From Vespa crabro (lineage: Eukaryota > Arthropoda > Insecta > Hymenoptera > Vespidae): a stretch of DNA of 64,000 nt. The stretch covers positions 3,605,253 to 3,669,252 of the forward strand of contig NC_060976.1 of the NCBI RefSeq assembly GCF_910589235.1. The letters run 5' to 3'. A model generated the notes under the pieces. The model had not been told where the DNA came from, searched no databases, and saw only the letters and a list, made by a program, of their open reading frames with translations. Below, in pieces: positions 24,435 through 36,499 of the stretch (its first letter is position 1; each line of letters starts with the position of its first letter). The translations under genes were made by a program, and so were the position numbers.

Positions 24435-26164
24435 TTTTACTGGAAAATGTTCGTACTCCGACATTTATATTCTCGTATATTACCAGCACTTCACCCTCTC
24501 GTAGTCACTTCCCTTTATAGTATAAAATCTCGAACACCGTGGACTTCGTATAACGATCTTAATCGAGACTACGCGGACGGAAGTGTGGAGCTAACCTAGA
24601 TTTCTCAGTAAATTACGACCTGTTTCTAGTTACCCGACCTTTCTTTTACGATGGAACAGTAATGTCAATGAACATTCTAAGATGCATATCAAATTTTAGC
24701 ATTATTTCAATTTATCGCGTGAAAATTTGATAGTTTATTAAACGAAATAATTTATACAGGAAAATACGTATACATATATAAGCGAAAAGATTTTTTTTAA
24801 TCGAGAAAACTTGCTCGTATTTTTGTAGAAAATAAAAGAAAATAAGTGAAAAAGAACATTGAGAAAAAAGGGAAGAGTAAGAGAGGCGATTCGAAAGATG
24901 GGGAAAAGGGGAAATTTTTCCTCCGAAATTCGACGATAAAAGAAAGAGGAAAGGAAGGGTGGGAAGAATGAGAAAAAGAACAATCGGACGAGAATGAGAA
25001 TCGGACGAGTAAAGAGAGAACCAAAACGAGAGAGAAAATACTTACAAAAAAATAGAGCGAGTAATAGACAGTAATTGAGTGTAACGGCAAATAACCCGAG
25101 GAAAACTCGTACGGAACTTTTAATTCGGTCGTTAAGTCGAACGAAAACTACCGGGGTATATGTATGTGATTATGTGTGTACGTACGTGCGTGTGTATGTG
25201 TGTGAGATAGAAAGAGAGAGGGAAAGCAGAAAACTCATACGCATACGTACACGAACGCATACATGTGTATAATAAAAGAATATCCCAACATGTCGTCGGG
25301 AGTTCTTACCGAATGAATTAAATTATCTCGTTTTCCATCCCAAATACTCTCCGATCTCGAAAGAGAACTTCTCGCGACTATTTCTAGTACTTTTCAAATA
25401 GAATTTCAATCGAGTCGATATACTTTGAACGAAAAAAAGAGAACAATGTATATTCTATGTTTTATTTATTATATCAAAAAGTTTTCATTCAGATCATTAA
25501 ATTCTACGAGTATATCGAATCGAGAAGGAAAAGGTTATTAAATACATACGTATATGTTTTTTTGATATTATACGACCAAAAATGGCATAGAAATCGAATT
25601 GTTAAAACAACAATCGTATAGTAGAGAAAAAGTTATCAAAATTTTACAACTTTAAACTTATATTCTCTATTCAAAGTTATATATACAAAGTTATAAACCT
25701 ATTTCGTATCAAATTTTTTTTTTCTTTTTTTTTTTTTTTGCTCGAGTTGTACCTCGATCTTTTTTCTTTTTCTTTTTTGTATTGAAACATGCATTATCGT
25801 ACTTTTGCAAATTTTTTCCAAGAACGAATTAACAATTTTGTTGTTTAAACAATTTGGTTTTTCTCTCTATACGTCATTGGTTATTTATCGTATATATTTA
25901 TCATTGAGTATTATAGTGCCCTTTACATTTGGATGCAATTCTCCTCTGTTTACGTATACAAATAAAGAGGTTTTACGACGCAATAGTAAAACAGTATGAA
26001 TAACATTGAACATTCTAAGCACATTAATGTGTTCATTCTTGTACCAAATTCAATGACAATGAGTAGTAAATTCATGAAAGAGAAAAAGAAAGAGAGAGAT
26101 AGAGGGAGAGGGAGAGAGAAATCTGCAAACATTTACGTAAATACTAGTATATTATTTGTACGAT

Positions 26165-26166
<2 letters not shown>

Positions 26167-26211
<45 letters not shown>
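26167..26211. repeat. (AT)n microsatellite, 45 bp
   Basis: Uninterrupted AT dinucleotide. Confidence 0.96.
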
Positions 26212-26214
<3 letters not shown>

Positions 26215-26404
26215 TTATACATGGGAAAATATGCATATACATTAGTATATATATACAGATATTTGTGTATGTATACTGGTATGTATATTTGCCGAATATG
26301 CAGACGCTTGATATTACAAGCTGGAGGAATCAAATTTCCGTTACTTCGATCCAGGGTTTGGCCTGATCCTATCACCTTACTGACATCTACAATACCGTAG
26401 TTTA

Positions 26405-26550
26405 GATATCTATAGGGTGTTACCTTTAAATTACTTCGTTCAACATCCGTTTTTCTCTGTTTTATTACTTGCAATGGAAAAAATATAAAATGATGATCAT
26501 TCAAATGGAACATTAAAGCCGGAATCTTTTTTTTCAATTTAAAGAACAAA
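26405..26550 (-). repeat. repeat fragment ending AACACCCTATAG
   Basis: On the minus strand a moderately complex AT-rich stretch ends with TTTAAAGGTAACACCCTATAG, which resembles the common insect transposable-element end ACCCTGTATA. No coding capacity and no partner terminus are visible, so this is a tentative remnant call. Confidence 0.25.
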
Positions 26551-27762
26551 TGAAGAAAGTTTATTTTACATTTATATTACACTGTACGTACAATAAACAT
26601 ACGTGAGTAATAAACGAAATAATTTATATGATTTTTATATGATTTTTAGTTAGAAACATTGGTTTCTCCCCTGAAACCACATACATATATTCCGATCTCT
26701 TTTGTTGCAATATATTCATAACAAAAAGAAAAAAAAAGAAGAAAAAGTAGCAATAGTTTCGTAACTAAAATTTACAGAGACGTTAGTTGATCGGTTCAAT
26801 TTTAGAGTGTAAAATATGACGTCCCCGCTATTGGCTCGCATCAATCTGTCTTTTAATTATTTCCTTTGTTTCCTTTGAAAATTCATCGTCCCGATAGAAA
26901 ATTGTTTGCCATGGGAAACATATCGGATGACGTGTCAGAACAAAACGATAACATGGACATGAAAATTTTTACAAAGCACCGAACACGGTCAGGTGAGTTT
27001 GGAAAATAGTGTTTTGTCATATGGAGAAAAGCTTTTTATTATAGTACAAATTGTGAAATAAGAAATAGAAAAAAAGGAAAAGGGATAACAAGAAATAAAT
27101 TTATATATGTTGTTTCGACTATATGTGAATTAAAAACTATTAAGATATTAACAATTCCATGTTGTAATGATAACAAAAAGTTTGTACATGTATAAATGTA
27201 TAAATAGATCGGTGTTTCTCCATCGAAAGGAACATTTACGGGCACAATTTACGTTTCTTTTTTTTTTTTTTTTCTCTCTTTTTTTATCTGACATAAGCAT
27301 TTTCACTCTGATAACGTACGTATGTATGTCATTTCTATGTTATAATGTTCTATTAAGAGGAAAGCGTTTTGGAAAAAAAACGAAAAAAAAATCAAGGGAA
27401 TAATAATTAAAAATCGTAGAACGAATTCATAGGTGACGTTAAAGTGAGAAAGTATAACACGAATAACGTGAAACAACATGGTGAATATTCAAAGAATTGT
27501 TGAATTAAAGGAGAATAAAAAGGAAAAGAGAAAAAGGAAGAAAGCAAATCGATAAAAATATAGAGATTGAAAGGTAAACAGCACTCTGCGATGCTATTCG
27601 TAAATCGAGTTCCATGCATCGCAAAAGACACAATAGGACACCACGTATATAGGTATGTAGGTATATCTACGAATTCCGATAGTTTCTCTAGCGTAAACGT
27701 GACTGCCAGTACGTACAATCACGAATGCACGACCCGTCGCGATACTAGTTCCAAAGCTCACA

Positions 27763-27765
<3 letters not shown>

Positions 27766-27799
<34 letters not shown>
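27766..27799. repeat. (CT)n microsatellite
   Basis: About 34 bases of CT. A second impure CT block follows at 27828-27870. Confidence 0.94.
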
Positions 27800-27806
<7 letters not shown>

Positions 27807-27825
27807 TGTACTGTCATACTCACCC

Positions 27826-27856
<31 letters not shown>

Positions 27857-28098
27857 TTCTCTCTCTCCTTCTCACTTTTTTGCTCTTACCGATTTATCCT
27901 CCTTATCGCGAGAAAACACACGAAGAATTCTAACATTTTATATTCGACTTCTTCTTCGTATTTATAAATCTCAAATTTGTAAAAAGTTTTAAACGATTTA
28001 AAGAAATTATTAATCGCATAATTACGCAACAATGTATCGTAATTGTTTTAATTAATCGTTAAAACTCAAATAAATATTATAAACTCCGATCGGTTGCA

Positions 28099-28296
28099 AT
28101 GACTTATTTATCGAAAATCAAATATTCGTTTTATCAAGACAACGTCGACCGTGATAGGAAATTGGATCCGGAAATCGCGAGTTGTTGCGGGGGAAATGAT
28201 AAAGGGAAAAAGTATACAAAAGAGATGCAAATCGAAGAAGATCAGAAGATCATCGTTGGAAATATCGAATACAGGAGGAAAAGTTTTACTCTGTAA
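28099..28296 (+). other. short open frame of unknown meaning, 65 codons
   Basis: An ATG-initiated frame with balanced, charged composition and no simple repeat. It contains ASCCGGNDKGKKYTKEM and a glutamate/isoleucine-rich tail. No signal peptide, membrane segment or known motif is visible. The length is within what chance gives at this base composition. A weak ORF, not a gene call. Confidence 0.1.
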
Positions 28297-28835
28297 TCAC
28301 CGAAAGTAAATTGCTTGAGATTTTTCTAACATGGAATAGAGAAAGGATCGATATTTTATTCTTAAAATATAGAAAAGAGAAAATGGAAAGATATGAAACA
28401 AATACAGAATTTTCGAGATTGAACTTAGGTATCGATTCCTATACATTATGATTGTTATCGGTTAAAAATATTCTAACTTTCGTAGAACGGTTTTTAGATT
28501 TCTACATTTTATTTTTTTTCCTTTCCTTTCAACTTTTTCTTACAACTTTGTAGAACTACGAAATTTGAGGGATTACACATTTACAGATAAAAAATATTAA
28601 TAAATATATAAATAAATACCTTGTAACTTCGTTGAAAAGTCAATCTCGTGTCTGGCCTCGATTATATACGTGGCCCTGAAACGAACGAAATAAAGAACTT
28701 TAAACAAATTCGATAAATAATATCTATTATTGGTATGATACAACAATCGTTCTTTTCTTAAGAAACGTATATTGTTCGGACTGTCGTTGAACATATAATG
28801 TTTACCTTGTACATTACTCTTTCTTTGTATGTATG
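28297..28835. other. non-coding spacer
   Basis: AT-rich DNA with a poly(T)/CT-rich patch near 28507-28535. I see no gene or repeat structure. Confidence 0.5.
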
Positions 28836-28839
28836 TGTG

Positions 28840-28876
28840 AATTGTGTGTATACACAATTTTAAGTCACCCTGTATA
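28840..28876 (-). repeat. TATACAGGGTG transposon-type terminus with adjacent stem-loop
   Basis: Read on the minus strand, TATACAGGGTG (28866-28876) matches the terminal word shared by many insect transposable elements. Just inside it lies an inverted repeat, AATTGTGT (28840-28847) and ACACAATT (28852-28859), with a 4-base loop. No transposase or second terminus was found. Confidence 0.35.
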
Positions 28877-29654
28877 CAAAGGAGAACTCGCTCGTCCGTC
28901 GTACGTGTCAGAGAGCGTAAGCAGTGTCGGAAAGAGCGAGAAGAACGGAAAACGATAGGAAGCGAGAGGTTGAGAGAGAGAGAAAGAGAGAATGCTGCAA
29001 CCGGCCGGAGAATGACACGGACAGAGTGCAGCAATTTCGTGCAATACCGCCGGAATACCGGGCGTTTCGGGAATGCGGATCAGCATTTTCCAGCCTCTCT
29101 TACTCTCTCTTTTTCTCTTTCTCTCATTCTTTCTTTCCTTCCTTCTTTCTTTCTTCCTTCTTTCCTTTCTTTCATTCTTTCTCTTTCTTTCCTCTACCTT
29201 TATTTCATTCCATTTCCTTCTCTCTACATTTCCACCAAGCTAGATGTCTCAGAGCACCTTTTTCGCAATGTTCCTCCTTCACCCTGGGGAACGTTCGTTC
29301 CGCATTCTTTTACCGTTGTTACGTCGCATGAGGATGCGAGAAAGCAAAGGAACCAAGAAAGGGTATCCAAGCAAGCGGCCGTTTAGTATTATTTTCCCGA
29401 CCGATCTTCTCTCGTCTTCGTTTTTTCACGTAAACTAAGAGCCAAGCGAACGTTCGAAACAATTCAGAGATGCGTTCGTAGATAAACCTGAGAACATTCG
29501 TTTTATCCAATCCGATCAATCTAATGGATTCTTATTGAAACCTTTCCAATGTTCTTGGTATACGGAAACGGAAATGATCTGTGATTTTTATATTTCCTAA
29601 TCGACCATTTATAGAGATTTACCTTTAAACGTTGTTTAATAATTGCACCCTTAG

Positions 29655-29657
<3 letters not shown>

Positions 29658-29693
<36 letters not shown>
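29658..29693. repeat. (AT)n microsatellite
   Basis: About 36 bases of AT dinucleotide. Confidence 0.95.
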
Positions 29694-29694
<1 letters not shown>

Positions 29695-31293
29695 TTTTTT
29701 CGAAATAAGAAAGATCTCACGGACGGTGATATTAAAAAATGTGACGTGGAAAGGAAGAAAAAGAAAAGGGAGGAGGAAATAGAAAGAGAAAAGGAAAAGC
29801 GAAGAAAAGAAGGATGTACAAGAATTTTTCAGTCGGAAAAATTGTTCGGGAGGGAACAAGTTTTTTCTCTCGATCGACTTACATTCTCCTAAATTTTTTT
29901 CCATCCCTCCTTCCCTCCTCATACTTCTATCCCAGCCGCATTTTTCTCTAGGGTTCTCGCGCCTCTAGCGCGCGTTCAGAAGTGAAACGCTTCGCTCGCT
30001 TTTCAACGAACGAAACTTTCTCGCGAAGAACTTTTCGCCTATTCGTCGGGAGTCCGAAAGAGAGAGAGAGAAGAGTAGAGAGAAGGGAAAGTAAAGGTAG
30101 GATAGCAGGACGCGAAGGGAAGGAGGGAACCGGGCCGCATCGAAATAATTATCAGCGGCAAGCGCGTCGATAATTCGCAAACTATGTGAGTAGAGAGCTC
30201 CGTTCAATGGCTTCCTGAACGACCATTGTCCGAAGGAATATCCGGAGCTCTGGGTGTATATCCATCGACTGCTCGAACGCCTCGAGGAATTCTCGATAAT
30301 CCGGATAATACGCGGAGAAGGTTTTTTAACGAGAATCAAAGTTTTCTAATGGGACACAAAATAAGCCCTTATTTACAATTGTCCATCAAATTTTCTTTCT
30401 TTTTTTTTTTTTTTTCTTTTTTTTTCTTTATAAGAAAAATACATGTGAAAGGTTCGACCATTACATTAGACATTTTGCATTCTCCCCTTTTCTTTCATAT
30501 TATATTATCATATAATATTTTTCTACATCATATCATATAATATTTTTCATGTGTAATCCTTGAAAATAATAATACTAGTTCATTGATATTCGATGAATTA
30601 AGAGAAACAACAAAATTGATAAAAATCAATCGACATATATTATCGATTGATATATGTTAGCATTTTTCTACGAATTAATTCATTAAACAATATCAATTTT
30701 GAATGGATCAAAGAGTACTCGATGAAAAAGTGAAATATTTCGAAACGATCTTGATTGGAAAATAGTAGAATTCTCCAACAAATATTCGTTACGAGTAATA
30801 ATTTGAAATTGTAAAATCGATACGACTTTAGCGGAATTCACCGAGCTAATTCCACTTCGCGTTTCTCTCTCATTACTTAACGAGCTTTAAGAATTCTTAA
30901 AATATTTAATAAAATCCTTCCCGCGGACGTCCCTTACTCTCATTGCGTTCGTTATTCTTTTCAACGCCCTCCATTATTAAATATTCGAACACCTCGGAGA
31001 ATTTTTAAAAGCCCGAAGTTGATCGATCTTATTATCATTGCAAGAAGATAAGAAATACTCTTTCGACTTATTCCTTTTTATTCTTCGAATAATTTAAAAC
31101 AATAAAAATGTTAAAATAATTCTCGCTATTTTTCTATGTTAATTTATCACATAGCAATTAATATTATATCAAATATTATTTGAGTTGCTTTTTCGCATTT
31201 CCAATGGCTGAATTTTTGCAAAATATGCACACAGAAAGAGAACTCACTATAATGAGGAAAAGTATGCATATGCGCTCGAACGATAAAAAATAT

Positions 31294-31301
<8 letters not shown>

Positions 31302-31354
<53 letters not shown>
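31302..31354. repeat. (AT)n microsatellite, 53 bp
   Basis: Uninterrupted AT dinucleotide followed by CGTATATATAC. Confidence 0.96.
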
Positions 31355-31355
<1 letters not shown>

Positions 31356-32732
31356 GTATATATACCTACATATATTTGTGATATGAATGAAAAGAGAGAA
31401 AAAAAAGGCAAAAAAGAAAGAGAAAGAGAAAGAGAGAGAACTTTATATAGCGTTCTATGCTGTTCAGGGAATAAAAGATACAAATTCAGGGCATCGGTAC
31501 ATTGAGAGTCTCTCTCCTAAGATCGAAATAAAGCTTCTCGAATACAAAGGCTCGCAACATTCTCAAAGAAACTCTCGCGAAAAGAAAAGGAAAAGAAAGA
31601 GAAGGAACAAATGGAATTGAAGAATTTCATTTCTATCAAAAAGTTATAGCGGTAGAATGCTTTTCGCAATGATGATTACGTACAATGTACGAGGGAAAAG
31701 AGAAAAAAAAGAAAAAGAAAAATAAATAAATGGATTTGTAAAAACATCTCGCAAAAATCGATCTCGATTAGTTGTAAATACAAAAAAAAAAAAAATAAAA
31801 AAAAAAGAATAGAAAGAAAAAAAAAAAGAGAGAAAAGAAGAAAGAAATATTAAAGAAAGATAGTATTAAAATGGATACGACAGAGTTAGATTCAAATACG
31901 GAGTTGCTTCGAAAGTTTGTGTAAATAAAAGTTAGAGACAAGCATCAAAGTAGAGAGCCACCGAGAGATGTTGCTCGTGACTACGATGGTTTCTCTACTT
32001 GTGGATCGAAATAAAATGTTTGATATACAAAGTGAAATGAACAGTGGCGTCGCGAGAGACCGGACGTTTTGGTCACATCGGATATTTGAAACTTTATGTT
32101 ACATTCGAGTTTTCTGTCGTGTAATCCTCACGAGATAAAAAGAAAGAGAGAGGGAGAGAAAAGTACAAATAGAAATAGAGATAAAAGGATGTTCGATAAC
32201 AAAGACATAAAAAACTGAAAATATAGTATAGCCATATTGATGGTGAACAAACATAAACTGATCGAGAGAGGAACAAACAAGATTATTAAAAGCCCGAAAG
32301 AGAAATACGATAAAAATATAAAAGATAAATAATTTTATTGATACGTAATTCGATTAACGTATACGTTAGTCAATCGATTATACTTTACTACAAAAGAAAA
32401 TGAATAAAGTCAAAGGAAGAAAGAGAGACAGAGAGGAGAGAGATAAAAAGAGAGAGGAATGCGTGTTAATCGAGAAACGACAACGAAGGAAATTCTTAAG
32501 GAAATCTTTACGATCTCGGAAAAGGGGACGTTCTGGAAGAAACAAAGCATTCACTGGAAGCTTTCACCGGCGTAATAATTTGAAATACATTCGGAAACGC
32601 TTAAGAAGTGTTTTAACGTCGACTCCGGAGTCCGAGTACTCTCATTAAACTACTTCAACGCTGCCCGTTGGAAACATTGAATTCACGAAGAAAATAAAGT
32701 CTAGAGGGAGAGGAAGAACGTACAACTAGTCC

Positions 32733-32734
<2 letters not shown>

Positions 32735-32780
<46 letters not shown>
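32735..32780. repeat. (CT)n microsatellite, 46 bp
   Basis: Uninterrupted CT dinucleotide. Confidence 0.96.
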
Positions 32781-32785
<5 letters not shown>

Positions 32786-33050
32786 GCTTTCTCGAGGATC
32801 GCAAAAGCAAGCGAGAGAAGGTATACGTACGTAGAGAAGTGAAAATCAAATTCGTGAAATACGAAATAACGGGTCGTTGGGCGCTCTGCAATGTGACTTT
32901 ATGGTAGTTTATGTCACGATGCAACACATACACACACACATGCATACAGACAGAATGAGAGAGAGAGATATGTAAATGTGTTAGTATGATCGCATCTCCT
33001 TTTCTCACAAAGCTTAGCGAGAGTAACGAAGTAAGAGAAAAGGGTGAAGA

Positions 33051-33053
<3 letters not shown>

Positions 33054-33082
<29 letters not shown>
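33054..33082. repeat. (GA)n microsatellite
   Basis: About 29 bases of GA dinucleotide, about 270 bases after a CT array, so the two are in opposite orientation. Confidence 0.94.
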
Positions 33083-33086
<4 letters not shown>

Positions 33087-33253
33087 GGAGAAACTTCGTG
33101 GTGTAGCTCTGAATTCTCCATACGTGGCTATCGTAAACACTCAGAGTCGGTGAGCTCGCTCGAAATTTCCCGCGGAAAACGGCTCGGAAAGGTGGAAATC
33201 GGACGATGAGAACCGGAACGACACGAATGTTCGCGTTCCCCGAATTATTTCAC

Positions 33254-33279
33254 CCCTCGTGGTACGAAGCCACGAGGGA
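33254..33279. other. stem-loop, 9-bp GC-rich arms
   Basis: CCCTCGTGG and CCACGAGGG flank the 7-base loop TACGAAG in the stretch 33254-33279. No T-run follows. The arms are GC-rich in AT-rich DNA, but 9-bp arms are not statistically exceptional across 64 kb. Confidence 0.4.
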
Positions 33280-33785
33280 TATCGAGCGTGAATTCCATCG
33301 AGACTTTCGAATATTCGGAGATCGTTTAGGAGAATTCTAATAAGTCGAGAGCTTTTTAATCAAATTCCAAAGTTCGATTTAAACAACGAAGTTATCGTAT
33401 AATTAGAAAATTCATGTTATTTAATTAATCGGCTAAATAGATTTCTTCTTTCTAATAAAAATTGCTTTGAGATAATTAAATTTATATTTATATTTATTTA
33501 TGATGCTTTTGTTATTCAAATATCAAGTATCTATTATTAATTGCGATTATTAGTTTTGTGTAAAAATTTGATTTTTCTTTTTTTTTCTTTCTTTTTTTTT
33601 TTTTGCTTTTGTAATAATTCGTCACGAAGGATCGTACGGATAAATCAATTTGAAAAATATTAGTAACGACAGAAAAGAGACGTCAAAGGGACTTTCGGAG
33701 ATCGGAAACAAGATGGTCCTCCTCCTACTCGAATTTATTTCACGTTTCGTTTTGGACAGACGACGAGGACGACTTTTCTAGTGTA

Positions 33786-33822
33786 TCGATCACGTCGACG
33801 ATAAATCTGTCGACGTGATCGA
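33786..33822. other. perfect 14-bp hairpin
   Basis: TCGATCACGTCGAC (33786-33799) and its exact reverse complement GTCGACGTGATCGA (33809-33822) flank a 9-base spacer, GATAAATCT, whose end bases can add a G-U pair. A rough estimate for a perfect 14-bp arm pair within 30 bases is below 0.01 for the window, so selection, a recent inversion-duplication or an element end is more likely than chance. The stem is too short for a canonical pre-microRNA. It contains CACGTCGAC and GTCGACGTG, so it could be a paired protein-binding site. Confidence 0.55.
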
Positions 33823-34199
33823 CGCGGCAATTCGGAAAACGGAAATGGCACCAGTTACACTCGCTACCGTCACTTCCTACTTCGTCGTGTCGTGTAAGAG
33901 TGAAAGAGAAAGAGATGTAGAAATGTGCGAGAGGGAAGGAGACGTGAAAGGATAAAAAAAAAAATTTTGAAATGATATTTCTACACGTCGAATACGGCAA
34001 AATTTACTTTATGAGTTTATGTAATATTAATAATAAGAAAATGATGGAAAATGTGAAGCTTAATTGTACAATGGTATTAACGATATGAACCATCGTACAG
34101 AAAGATAAATGTGGAAGATCAAAGAATTATCATCGTCGACTGTATTACAAATGTAAAGTATTTTTTAACGTGGACTGTAAGTACGTAAAGTTTTCTCTC

Positions 34200-34256
<57 letters not shown>

Positions 34257-35100
34257 CAGAAATAGTAAGAGATTTGTCAATGGGGAACAAGGATATTAGC
34301 ATAAATCTTTCAGGTTTGAAAAGGTAACTCGTACCGTTATAAATGTAAAATCTATTCATACTAAGTCCAACAGACGAACGACTCGAGACTAGCAACCAGT
34401 CAAGTTGTATGGCACTTGTTCATATGCACGAAAATGTAGAAATGTATGCGTATGAATATACGCTATGTACATGTTTAAGACGAAGTGGCGAATCACGGTA
34501 TACTCTCGGTAACACCGAGTGCGTCAAGAGACTCTTTCGCAAATGAATTTAACGAATGCAATTAAAATCATGTGGTAGTTGGAAAGAGCAAACGAGCGAA
34601 TGTTGCATTCGACTACTTTGTGCCTGAAGAAAAGGAAAAGGGAAAGAGACAAATAAAAAAGAAAACAAGACAAGAAGAAAGAAACAAAGGATAAAGATAA
34701 AAGAAAATAATAAAAGCGAAAGGAAATTCTCGTCGTCTTACTCGCGATTAAAACTTGTTTCGTATCACCATTAAGATAAATTAGTCGAGACAACTTCTTG
34801 CAAATTTTCCCTCTCGATCTTCCTCGAGTCCTTCAACTTTTAGAGCGATGGGTGTCACGCTCTTTTGAAAATGCAAATAATCTTTAATTGAAATTTAACT
34901 TTCCTTATAGTAACAAACGACGTCCGTTGTTGAAAATCGAATCATTTAAAGGCTCTATGGGAGGGCACTCAAACGAGGGTAATTCGAAATGTTTTAAGAA
35001 ACTAAAAATTCCAGGTACGAATAGGGGAAACCGGCCGAATGGTCGTTCATAAAAAAGAAAAGGAAAAGAAAAAGAAAAAAGAAAAGAAAAGAAAAGAGAA
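33823..35100. other. non-coding spacer
   Basis: AT-rich DNA with a long CT array (34195-34253) and a purine-rich patch near 35047-35107. Open frames here are short and lack motifs. Confidence 0.5.
34195..34253. repeat. (CT)n microsatellite, about 59 bp
   Basis: CT dinucleotide with one CA interruption at 34201-34202. Confidence 0.95.
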
Positions 35101-35155
35101 AAAAAATCAGATTATCATCCCAGGACGTACGTGTCAGAAGCAGCGAATTCTTCTT

Positions 35156-35209
35156 GGAGGGATGCTTAATCCGAGCCTGCCATCGTGTTTCATGCGGATT
35201 AAATCCTCC
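35156..35209. promoter_or_regulatory. inverted TAATCC sites forming a stem-loop
   Basis: TTAATCCG (35166-35173) and CGGATTAA (35195-35202) are exact reverse complements around a 21-base loop. Outside them GGAGG (35156-35160) pairs with CCTCC (35205-35209) after an asymmetric bulge. TAATCC is the core site of K50 homeodomain proteins (Bicoid/Otd/Ptx type), so this may be a paired binding site in an enhancer. Alternatively it is a structured RNA element. Target gene unknown. Confidence 0.3.
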
Positions 35210-35253
35210 TACCACCTTGGAGATGTATAATTCCACCCCTAATCCAGCTAAAT

Positions 35254-35256
<3 letters not shown>

Positions 35257-35297
<41 letters not shown>
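35257..35297. repeat. (GA)n microsatellite, 41 bp
   Basis: Uninterrupted GA dinucleotide about 50 bases after the TAATCC stem-loop. Confidence 0.96.
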
Positions 35298-35300
<3 letters not shown>

Positions 35301-36450
35301 TTTCGTATTAAACATTGCTCGTGCACGCTCCAATCTCACCTTTTTCCCTTGGTTTCTTACAAAACGGTGTGTGTACACGAGGGACAGAGAGAAAGGGACA
35401 GATGGACGGAGAAAAAAGCGGCAGAGTGAGGCAGTTCAAAAGAGAAAAGTTGAAAAGAGATAGGTACACCATCATCTTCGTGACGTCGCATACATATGCG
35501 ACAAATTTTATCACCGTATCATTTTACGAGCATTTACATATTCTTAAATAAAGTTTTCGATTCAATTTTATTCATTCGTCGATTGCAAGGAAAAAAGAAA
35601 AAATGTTCATCTTACGTTTATCGAAGAGATATTTCTAAATATATTTCTTTTTCTTTTTTCTTCTATCCAAAAAAAAAAGAACACGTATGTGCGTGTGTGT
35701 GCGTGTGTGTTATACGTATATATTTAGTTTTATCGTCATCGTGAATAAGCGAAAGAGCGATTAAATTTCGAAAAATAGATAAGATCGATGATTAAAGAAA
35801 TATAATTATTATCATCCCATGATCGAATAGTTTATACGTTTATGTTACTATCGTATTTAATATAAACGGCAAAAGGACTATTAAAATTCATCGTACACTG
35901 GTTCATACCGATTATCATAATAAATTACATCGGAAATACTATTGGGTGGACGATTGTTCCAATAAACGCTCGATGAATATGCATAACCATTGGACGACTA
36001 ATCTATGGGATAGGAAATAGAAAATGTTTGAACGATTCGTCCAGATGGTAGGATTATTATCGCGAAGATAATAATCGTTGATCTGTTCTACGAGTAGTCC
36101 CAACTGAAATTCATGAAAATTCTATTTTTTTGATGAATGCTCATGGACTCGCTCGTATGTACGCTTACAAAGTGTAAACGTTCTATCTCCTAACCACGAA
36201 TAATTACTCTCTTGAAGAGAACTACTGAAAGTGCATCGTGTGCAAGCGCGAAAATCGTCGCCATTTTTACGATGACCCTGGGTAATATGGACTATGTGTT
36301 TCCATGGTACGTGACGTCGCAAAAATTTTCCTCCGTTCATCCTTTTGTTTCTTTTCTACTCTCTTTTTTTTTCCTTTTCTTTTCTCTTTTTTCTATCTTT
36401 TTTTCTTTGATAGAGAGTGGCAAAGAGAAAGAGGAAGAGAGGATGAGAGA

Positions 36451-36499
<49 letters not shown>

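Larger units (their letters stand above)
22614..28098. other. non-coding spacer
   Basis: AT-rich DNA with a long T-rich tract broken only by single G (22770-22830), AT arrays (24280-24296, 24395-24432, 26167-26211), poly(T) and CT arrays near 27766-27870. Open frames here are either low complexity or short. A C-terminal-like AACACCCTATAG signature lies at 26409-26420 on the minus strand. Confidence 0.5.
28880..33240. other. non-coding spacer
   Basis: It contains a pyrimidine-rich block (29090-29230), AT arrays (29658-29693, 31302-31354), A- and GA-rich tracts and CT/GA arrays near 32735-33082. GC-richer patches at 28880-29080 and 29890-30330 have open frames in several registers without a recognisable product. 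Confidence 0.5.

Noticed and set aside
28597..29386. Several overlapping frames of 130-180 codons on both strands
   Set aside because: They are carried by GA-rich and CTTT-rich stretches. The remaining complex parts are short and unrecognised.
35403..35413. Eleven-base match to the start of miR-184 (TGGACGGAGAA)
   Set aside because: The rest of the mature sequence does not match and no star arm or hairpin is present.
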